NCBI GenBank assembly: GCA_028641055.1
Contig: CM054063.1
Coordinates: 50,469,827-50,533,826, forward strand
DNA length: 64,000 nt
Direction: 5' to 3'
From: Alopecurus myosuroides
Lineage: Eukaryota > Streptophyta > Magnoliopsida > Poales > Poaceae
Every line of letters starts with the position of its first letter. Position 1 is the first letter of the stretch. Of this stretch, positions 57,120-64,000 are shown piece after piece. The notes beneath the pieces were generated by a model, which made no database searches, had not been told where the DNA came from, and was given only the letters and a program-made list of their open reading frames with translations. A program made the translations under genes and the position numbers.

Positions 57120-57789
57120 GGCTGGTGCCAACGCGGGAGAGAGCGGGGGCGGGAGGGGGCCTTATCGCCCCGCCCCGGGCGAGAGGAGGCGAGATGGGGG
57201 GCGGGAGGGAGGCGTCGGGCGACGGCGGGGTCGCCCGTCGAGAGGAGGCGAGAGGGGGGCGTTTCGCCCGCGTTGGCGGGGCGGTAGGAGGGTGGCGGGG
57301 CGAGAGGGGGGGCGAGAGAGGGGGCGGCGCGATGGGGGTGGCGGGCGAGACGGGCGGTCGAGTTGCAGGCCAGAGATAGAAGACAACGAATTTTTATCCA
57401 TAACCCCCTGTCCTCTCGGGAATTTCACAAAAAGGTCCTTTTCCTTTGAAAACTGAAGAGAAAACAATGTTTTCTGGGCCTTTTTGTAAAGTAAAATTTT
57501 GGCAAAAATATGTTTTGGAAACCTTGTGAAATTTCCAACAAAACCATGTGTTTCTTTAGTCAATTTGAATTATTTTTCAATACAAGATTTTGGAAACCAT
57601 AATACGTACTATTTTTCAATACAATACGTGGAGGAGAGAGAAAAGCTGATGTGGCAGAGAGAGAAGCTATAGCCCGGGCTATAGCCCGTGCACTGGCACC
57701 GTGCCGTGAGAGTGACGTGAGAGTGGTGAAAAAAGGTGACGTGGCGGGGCTATAGCCCGTGAATAGTGCGTGGTGCATTGGCACCAGCC
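57120..57789. mobile_element. Possible non-autonomous DNA element with GGCTGGTGCCAA ends
   Basis: The left end reads GGCTGGTGCCAACGC and the right end is its inverse with one change (GCATTGGCACCAGCC). The interior has a G-rich part (57135-57370), an AT-rich part with imperfect inverted repeats (57420-57540) and GCTATAGCC palindromes (57666-57755). No target duplication was found, possibly because a Harbinger element lies 6 bp further right. It has no gene. Confidence 0.45.
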
Positions 57790-57792
57790 TTA

Positions 57793-59487
57793 TAAGGGCA
57801 TCACCAGTCGTTCGTCTCCCCCGACGCGAAAATCCCGCTTTTTCGGCCGCAGCGGCACGGAACGTTACAAAACAGGAGAAGGGGGGGCGCTGTTTCCCAG
57901 CCGTGAAACCCAGGCCGCCCCCAGCCGGCGATTCGGCCATATTTGGGCATGTAAAAAATTAAATTAATAGAGTTTTGCCACACAAATAAATAGTTCAATA
58001 ATTTAAACAAATTACACTACGCATTGTCATCGTCCTCAACATTGCCATTCCCGTTTCACGCCCACAAATGCTGCATCAGGTCATTCTGTAGAGCTTGGTG
58101 TGTTCCAGCATGTCGAATCTCCTGTCGCGTGGCGAGGAAGGCTGTCCATGATGCCGGCACGTGGTGATCAACATTTGCAAGAGGACCCTGTCGGTAGTAT
58201 GGTGTGCTTGCCTCACTGTCCGGCATCGGGTCATTCCGCTCACTCTCAATGATCATGTTGTGCAAGATCACACAACACTGCATCACCTCCCACATGTTGG
58301 ATTTCGACCAAGTCATAGCTGGGTATCAGACAACAGCGAATCGAGATTGCAGCGCGCCAAATGTCCGCTCAACATTCTTCTTGCAAGCCTCCTGGCACTT
58401 GGAGATGCTCTTCACATATATCGCCCACTTCGGGTAGATGCCATCTACAAGATAATACCACTTTGTATACTGGTGTCCATTGATCTCCTAGTTCACAGGG
58501 GGCATGGCCTTCGACAAGCTCGGCAAAGACATTCGAGCACTACAAGCCATTGATGTCGTTGTGACTTCCAGGCATACCAAAGAATGAATACCAAATCCAT
58601 AGATCGTACGAAGCCACGGCCTCGAGAACCACCGAGCACTCTCCTTCCTTTCCGTTGTACATCCCCTGTCAATCAAATGGACAGTTCTTCCATGCCCAAT
58701 GCATACAGTCGATACTACCAAGCATCCCAGGAAATCCTCTTGCATCATTCTCTGCGAGGAGACGAGCAGTGTCTTGCGCATTGGGTGATCGCAAGTATGT
58801 TGGGCCAAAAACTTCAACCACTGTCCGGCAGAACTTGTTCAAGCACTCAAGGGCCATGGACTCGCTCATGCGCAGGTAGTCATCTTGTGCATCTGCGGGA
58901 GCACCGTATGCAAGCAACCTCATGGCCATCGTGCACTTATGAATAGCCGGCCAGGCAGCTCAGGATCAGCAGGTGTTCCTCGTCGTCGATGGCGGCTTGA
59001 TCTTCCTCGTCGAATAGCTCGGCGAGCATCTTCTCGGTGTCGGAGTCCATGGGCCGGGCAGAACGTCAAACACCTCGCGGGGGTGGACGCGTTTCGCCGT
59101 ACACAACCTCCCTCGTGGCGGAGGGGCGAGTAAACGGCGATGGCGGCGTGGCGGAGCTAGACGGCGGAGGTTCCTTGTTGCTGGGTTAGTTTCTCGTGTG
59201 TGGTGGTGGCCGACGGCGTGGCGACAGCGAGTCGAGCGAGAGGAAAAGGCGAGTCGGGATGGGGAAAGTTGGGGAAATGGCGTTGCCTCACCGACAGTGC
59301 TGGCCCACGCGCGCTTTTTCTTCCCCCCCCCCCCAAGCCGAACCCAACGGGATGGGTTTCGCCTGGATGCACCGGCGCTATTTGGGGTTCTGCGGGCCGG
59401 CTGGTAGAAAAACGGCGCTTTTGAAGTAAATCGGCGCTATTTCGCGTCCTGAGGGGGCGATGGTGGGGACGGCTGGAGATGTCCTAA
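57793..59487 (-). mobile_element. PIF/Harbinger element
   Basis: Element 57796-59484 (1689 bp), flanked by TAA at 57793-57795 and 59485-59487. Ends are similar inverted sequences: left GGGCATCACCAGTCGTTCGT, right (minus strand) GGACATCTCCAGCCGTCCCC; inner parts share GACGCGAAAAT/GACGCGAAATA. The 3-bp TWA target and the transposase below support the class. The Myb-like partner ORF is absent. Confidence 0.85.
58017..59050 (-). pseudogene. Harbinger DDE transposase, internally deleted, with stops
   Basis: On the minus strand it starts with an ATG at 59050 (MDSDTEKMLAELFDEEDQAA), reaches a stop near 58938, and goes on in another frame from about 58930 ([21 protein letters not shown]). Compared with the usual plant Harbinger transposase, a stretch of roughly 100 residues is missing at that junction. 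The DDE positions are visible: D in GSIDCMHW (58715-58740), D in GSHNDIN (58545-58565) and E in NVERTFG (58360-58380). In-frame TAG stops follow near 58537 and 58489. The end is VMQCCVILHNMIIESE ... with a stop at 58017. It would cut and join the element ends but is inactive. Confidence 0.85.
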
Positions 59488-59988
59488 GTGTCGCAGGTAT
59501 ACACAAGGTGTATACAAAAATCTAGGAAAATTAGGTTCACAGAACTACTACTTCGTACAGTTGACAATTTGGGCTTCGGGACTTCCGGCCGTGATCCTTC
59601 AACGAGTCCATAGATCACGCGGTAGCAGGAATGTATCCAGAAACTTAACTTCGATGTTCAATCTCTAGCCAACAGAAAACATAAAGGAAAAAACTGAAAA
59701 TGGTAAATTCCTTCAGGCCGGTAAAAGTATAAATTGGCTACCGTAGCAACATTATCTCGAAAGGTTAAGAAATTTGCAAAATAATAAAGAAAATTACAAT
59801 ATGATCGTACGATCTATCATAGCTTGGAAGGGAGATATGACAACATCATCTTTCACTTGTAAAAATAATTCTCGCTCAATAAATGTAACAAAAGGGTCAT
59901 TCAAGAGTTGGTCCCCCCGTTTTGTTCTGTAGCTTATTTTTCACAAAAGCGATGATGAAAATACCCTCTTAACACTAAGCAGTTGCTA
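59488..59988. other. Unassigned spacer
   Basis: AT-rich, no gene or element end recognised other than the CGG target duplication at 59989-59991. Confidence 0.45.
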
Positions 59989-60046
59989 CGGCACTAGTAG
60001 AAAAAAGGCCTTCGGTACGCCAGCATCAGTCCCCAAACGTCGCGCC

Positions 60047-60262
60047 CCGTGACTAATGAGTCTTTAGTCCCGGGTCGGGAGGAGACCCGGGACAGAAGGT
60101 CATACGTCGCGGGTTGGGAAGCGCGTTGCGGCGCGTGGAGGGAATTAATTCCGGTTGACCTGGCCGCCCGGGACTATTGGTCCTTTATTCCCCGTTCCCG
60201 TGGCCAACCGGGACTATTGATCCTTTATTCCCCGTTCCCGTGGCCAACCGGGACTAAAGATC
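60047..60262. repeat. Left subterminal repeats of the CACTA element
   Basis: Repeated ACCGGGACTATTG and CTTTATTCCCCGTTCCCGTG units, with a 10-bp hairpin (GTCCCGGGTC/GACCCGGGAC at 60067-60076 and 60084-60093). Such arrays bind TNPA-type proteins in CACTA elements. The right end has matching motifs. Confidence 0.8.
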
Positions 60263-60412
60263 AAACTTCTCGCCTCCCCAGCGGCGGTTTTTATTTCGCG
60301 AGCGAGGCAGAAGGGCGCCATTCCACTCGCTCTCTGTTTCTTCCTCTCGCTCTCTGTACTGTACTCTCTTCTTCCTCCTCATCTCTCTCGATCCACCAAG
60401 CACACACACGCA

Positions 60413-61113
60413 ATGGCTGAAGCAGTTTTTCAGCAATACGAAGGTCCCACACCATGCGGCAAGCTTCTGGACGTGCTCTACACCAACAGTTCCGAGAGGC
60501 TGCCCTTGGCTCTTGGTTATTTGACCCAGCTCTATCATGCATCTCCGGATGAACACCGGTTCTTTGGGCTCGATCTGGAGTACACGGCGAATCAGAGGGA
60601 TGTTGCCGTCATCCAGATCGCGTTCAAGCAGTCTGTGTTGATCTTCCAATGGTCAAGGTAAAGCACCCGTACACTTGCATAATTCGATTTTTTTGTTGCA
60701 TGTGAAGAATACATGTGTTGCAACATATCTAACACATATCCTATTTTTGTTGTTGCGGTAGTTCAAAGAATTGTCCGGCCCTTGTTGATTTTCTTGTCAA
60801 CATGGGGTTTGACTTTTGCAGCGTTGACATCACGCAAGACCGTGTGAAGTTGATGCGCATTGGTATTATGATTCCTGAAGATCACTACATTGATCTTCAG
60901 AGTCTTATCCAGTTGAACGGGCCAAAGACCGGGATGGCTGTCATGGCAACTACCTTCATCCACCAGGGCTACGACAGGATGAAGACTGATTTCCCCTCAA
61001 AGAATCACCGTTATTGGGAGAAGACCCCACTGGACTTGACGAACGTCCAGTATGCCGCCATAGATGCATATGTCTCGTACGAGTTGTTCCGCATCTACTC
61101 GGCGGAGCCATAG
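60413..61113 (+). CDS. WRN-like 3'-5' exonuclease domain protein, two exons
   Basis: Exon 1 is 60413-60657 and exon 2 is 60762-61113. The 104-bp intron has GT...AG ends (AAG/GTAAAG and GCGGTAG/TTC). The product is 198 residues. It fits the DEDDy family of RNase H-fold 3'-5' exonucleases, as in the WRN exonuclease: exo I FFGLDLEYT (Asp54, Glu56), exo II TQDRVKL (Asp108) and exo III NVQYAAIDAY (Tyr179, Asp183). All expected metal-binding acids are present, so it may be active on DNA or RNA ends. There is no helicase part, as in other small plant members. The intron shows that it was captured as genomic DNA and not as cDNA. It could be a transposon passenger, expressed or silent. ATG context ACGCAATGG. 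Confidence 0.85.
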
Positions 61114-61194
61114 ATATGTATATATGCGTTCGATATATATGCGCGCATGTAATGGGTATCTTAGCTAGTATATATATGTAATGGGTATCTTTTG

Positions 61195-61335
61195 TGAATG
61201 TGATCGACTCTATGTTATGAATGTGATCGACTCTATGTTTGTGTTATGTGTGATCTACTATATGTTATGAATGTGATCGACTCTATGTTTGCGTTATGTG
61301 TGATCGACTCTATGTTTGTGTTATGTGTGATCGAC
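61195..61335 (+). repeat. Short tandem repeat, TGTGATCGACTCTATG units
   Basis: About five copies of a 22-46-bp unit containing GTGATCGACTCTATGTT, just after the exonuclease stop codon. It is probably in its 3' UTR. Confidence 0.85.
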
Positions 61336-61369
61336 TCGATCTATGCATGTAATGAATATTATTTGTATT

Positions 61370-62065
61370 ATTGTTCTTCATTTTTGATATATTTTTTCAT
61401 TTTAATATTTTAAAATGAATTAGTATTATTTTTCTTCATTTTTTGATATATTATTTGTATTTTTAATATTTTAAAATGAATTAGTATTATTGTTCTTCAT
61501 TTTTGATATATTCTTTTCATTTTAAGATTTTAAAATGAATTAGTATTATTTTTCTTCATTTTTTGATATATTATTTTCATTTTTAAGATTTTAAAATGAA
61601 TTAGTATTATTGTTATTATTTTTCTTCATTTTTTGATATATTATTTGTATTTTTAAGATTTTAAAATGAATTAGTATTATTGTTATTATTTTTCTTCATT
61701 TTTTGATATATTATTTGTATTTTTAAGATTTTAAAATGAATTAGTATTATTTTTCTTCATTTTTGATATATTATTTGTATTTTTAAGATTTTAAAATGAA
61801 TTAGTATTATTTTTCTTCATTTTTGATATATTCTTTTCATTTTAAGATTTTAAAATGAATTAGTATTATTGTTCTTCATTTTTGATATATTATTTGTATT
61901 TTTAGATTTTAAAATGAATTAGTATTATTGTTCTTCATTTTTTATATATTATTTTCATTTTTAAGATTTTAAAATGAATTAGTATTATTGTTCTTCATTT
62001 TTGATATATTATTTGTATTTTTAAGATTTTAAAATGAATTAGTATTATTGTTCTTCATTTTTTAT
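61370..62065 (+). repeat. AT-rich minisatellite, about 60-bp unit, about 11 copies
   Basis: The unit contains GAATTAGTATTATT, TTCTTCATTTTTGATATATT and TTTTAAGATTTTAAAATG. Copies are 57-72 bp long because some carry an extra GTTATTATT. It separates the exonuclease gene from the 5S-like fragment. Confidence 0.93.
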
Positions 62066-62162
62066 TTATTTGAAATTCAAACAATAAAGAAATGTGGCAT
62101 CGACTAACATGTTAATAAGATTGATATGATACTACTATCACATACATGCGTGAGAAACACTT

Positions 62163-62256
62163 GGATGCGGGACGGGATGGAACTCGGAAGTTAAGCGTGC
62201 TAGTGCTAGAGTAGTGGGAGGATGGGTGACCGAGCGGGAAGTTTGACCATGAGTAA
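62163..62256 (+). pseudogene. 5S rRNA-derived fragment inside the CACTA element
   Basis: GGATGCG is followed, after a gap, by GGAACTCGGAAGTTAAGCGT, then TAGAGTAGT, AGGATGGGTGACC and GGGAAGT, in the order and spacing of the 3' two thirds of plant 5S rRNA. About 22 bases of the 5' half are missing and the last 15 or so are diverged, so it is not a functional 5S gene. The internal promoter region (A box to C box, AAGTTAAGCGTGCT through GGATGGGTGACC) is largely kept. Confidence 0.8.
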
Positions 62257-62409
62257 GTAATTTGACTAGAGATAATCTTAGTTAGACCAAATGAATTAAA
62301 GGGAGTGAAAAAAAAGGGAGTGAAAAAAGGGAGTGAGGGAGTGAAAAAAAGGGAGTGAAAAAAGGTGAGAAAAATAATTAGAAACCAAATGAATTAAAAA
62401 AATTACGAA

Positions 62410-62605
62410 ATAAATCTAGTCCCGGTTCATGTGGCCAACCGGGACTAAATGTCCTCCGCCTCCCGGCTCCGCCACCCGCCCACGTGGACGGGCCTTTAGT
62501 TCCAGTCCGTAAGTGGCGGGACTATAGGCGGGGGCCTTTAGTCGCGCGTAGCTAGTCCCGGTTGCCCGGACGGGATTAATGGGCCTGGCGAACCGGGATT
62601 GAAGG
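62410..62605. repeat. Right subterminal repeats of the CACTA element
   Basis: Motifs TAGTCCCGGTTCATGTGGCC, AACCGGGACTAAA and GTCCCGGTTGCCCGG mirror those at the left end. Confidence 0.75.
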
Positions 62606-62625
62606 CCTTTTTTCTACTAGTGCGG

Positions 62626-62744
62626 GTACAGTTAGCACCGATTCGAGAAGTTTGTAAGAGCACCCACAACTCTTTGATGCCAGTGCTGGCGCTTATTCGT
62701 ACATAGGGGCACATCAAACCTCAATAGTTGCATATCGCCAAAAT
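62626..62744. other. Spacer between the CACTA element and the gypsy relic
   Basis: No feature recognised. Confidence 0.4.
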
Positions 62745-64000
62745 ATGTCTGGATATGCTGCCTCTCCGGAGACGCCTGCAGCCAAATCGCACTTTATTGG
62801 CATGGTGCGGTCTGAGATCGCCAAAAACACGGAAGATGATAGTCCCGTGGAACAGGCAGAAAATACCAATCCCATAGATAAGGTGGAAGATTTGACATCC
62901 GGCAGTCAGGCGATGAACTCGGAAGCTGAGTTCATACTAGATGCTATTGAGACAAGGTTGGACTCGGAAATCGGATCTTCAAGGTACAACACAGATTCTG
63001 AGGATGAGGATGAAGATGAGGACGCTTTCAAAAGAAAGGTGAAATCCATGCAGGGAAGCTTTCATGAAGTACTCATGGCAAAACCAACTAGAAAGTCAGA
63101 TGCCAAAGAGGAAGAGGAGGAAGACCCTAGGACACCTCCCCCAGATAATGAGGAAGAAGGAGAAGAGGGGGACTAGTAAGTGAGTCTGACTTATCCTGAC
63201 GTCAAGGAATTGACGGAAGATGAACTAAACAAAAAACCTCCATCCTCCAAAAAGAAAAAGAAGTCTGTCAGAAAGCTGCTATCCACATCCCTGAAGAAAA
63301 AGATGGAAAGATTGGCAGACATAGACAACCAAAACCTGGAAGTTGGAGGCAGCAGTGGCGTAAAATTGGCGGAGAATAAAATGACTGAGATCCATGTCCC
63401 ACAAATATCGGACCAGGAGGAAATCGATCTGATCCAGACCTCGGTAGCACGTGATGATCCACCAGAAGTGATGGAAGCTAGCAGACAAGCAATTATGCGG
63501 CATCAGCAACATCTATTCCAAACTCGAGAAAACCTTCTTAAAACTCATGCTGACATTAAAATACAGCATGAAGAAATCTAGGAATACGAGCACCGGAAAT
63601 GATCTGGAATAAAACCTACAAGGTTACCCGGAATTTCAAAACCGGAAGAACTGGCACCAAAATAGCTGTTTGCACACCCGTCTTGGCTAAGGCAAGTTAA
63701 CATCACAAATGCTAAGGGAGAACGCATATACAAAACTGCAAGTGAAAACGCAGAAGCCGCGTTCGCCGTCCTTAACTATGACTTGTACTCCAATGACGAA
63801 AAGTTGCAGGGAGTGTATGCTTTCTTGGGAAAAGCATTACAACCGCAACAACAAGGTCAAGCACGTTATGGCAAGTTACATGACGATTCAGCCTTGTGCA
63901 AAACTGCCACGTGCGCGGCTGGAGCATCTGAACAAGGCGAACCCGGAGATTCAGGTGGTTCGAAGGAAATGAAGGGAGATCCGAAGAAGGACAAGAAAAT
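62745..64000 (+). pseudogene. Gypsy gag relic, same family as in 26541-28793
   Basis: The translation aligns with the gag of the truncated gypsy insertion: HFIGMVRSEIAKNTEDDSP, then an acidic region, DVKELTEDELNKKPPSSKKK, EVMEASRQAIMRHQQHLFQT and KLQGVYAFLGKALQPQQQ. In-frame stops lie at about 63174-63176, 63579, 63600 and 63663. It has kept the A-run that the other copy lost near 27870. The relic begins abruptly without an LTR or primer-binding site and runs out of the window to the right. Confidence 0.8.

Larger units (their letters stand above)
59989..62625. mobile_element. Small CACTA element carrying a captured exonuclease gene
   Basis: Element 59992-62622 (2631 bp). The left end is CACTAGTAGAAAAAAGGCCT and the right end is its inverse (AGGCCTTTTTTCTACTAGTG). 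The flanks carry a 3-bp duplication, CGG. Subterminal repeats of CCGGGACTA type occupy 60040-60260 and 62415-62600. There is no CACTA transposase (TNPD/TNPA), so it depends on other elements to move. Inside are a two-exon exonuclease gene, an AT-rich minisatellite and a 5S-derived fragment. Confidence 0.93.

Noticed and set aside
57071..57379. Gly/Arg-rich ORFs in 57071-57379
   Set aside because: They come from G-rich low-complexity sequence and are open in several frames.
62163..62256. Functional 5S rRNA gene
   Set aside because: About 22 bases of the 5' half are missing and the 3' end is diverged. It cannot form the full 5S fold, so I call it a derived fragment.

Overview
The window looks like a piece of a large grass nuclear genome, most likely a member of the Triticeae (wheat, Aegilops, barley or rye group). 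I infer this from the kinds of repeat and not from a species marker: Copia LTRs that begin like the Angela/BARE group, an Athila-like Ty3/gypsy LTR that starts TGATACGTC and is preceded by an AAGCTTGGGGGGG purine tract, a CACTA element that starts CACTAGTAGAAAAAAGGCC, a Stowaway-type MITE with CTCCCTCCGT ends, and GC-rich single-exon genes. Almost all of the window is transposable elements nested in one another. No bacterial features, CRISPR arrays or complete rRNA/tRNA genes are seen.

Layout. 1-10053 is the 3' part of an Athila-like Ty3/gypsy element that lacks reverse transcriptase and integrase. Its gag is split by a solo LTR (406-3062), which itself contains a second solo LTR of the same family (1068-2394). 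10054-13727 is mostly unrecognised sequence with one Stowaway-type MITE. 13744-30727 is a full-length L1-type LINE with a 16-bp target duplication. Its 5' untranslated region holds a complete, very young Copia element in minus orientation (13940-22336). Its reverse transcriptase ORF holds a truncated gypsy insertion (25999-28793) flanked by a 34-bp duplication. 31363-36030 is a second, older Copia element on the minus strand. 36238-43705 is a 7.5-kb Mutator-like element with 95-bp inverted ends and a 9-bp target duplication. It carries two open reading frames of unknown function and two large minisatellites, but no transposase that I can recognise. 43706-51816 contains a TTTGCTACAAT-rich repeat, a LINE 3' fragment, a satellite-like block with a unit of about 175 bp (46428-49075) and a second, dead, 5'-truncated LINE.

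The genic part lies at 53.8-56.7 kb: two divergently transcribed genes for secreted proteins of the plant invertase/pectin methylesterase inhibitor family. After them come a short element with inverted ends (57120-57789), a PIF/Harbinger element with a decayed DDE transposase (57796-59484), and a 2.6-kb CACTA element (59992-62622) with a CGG target duplication. The CACTA element carries an apparently intact two-exon gene for a WRN-like 3'-5' exonuclease, an AT-rich minisatellite and a fragment derived from 5S rRNA. The window ends in a decayed gag of the same gypsy family that is inserted in the LINE.

The two most interesting items are the CACTA element, which combines a captured exonuclease gene with 5S-like sequence, and the Mutator-like element with two unknown ORFs. 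All assignments come from reading the sequence. No database search was run.
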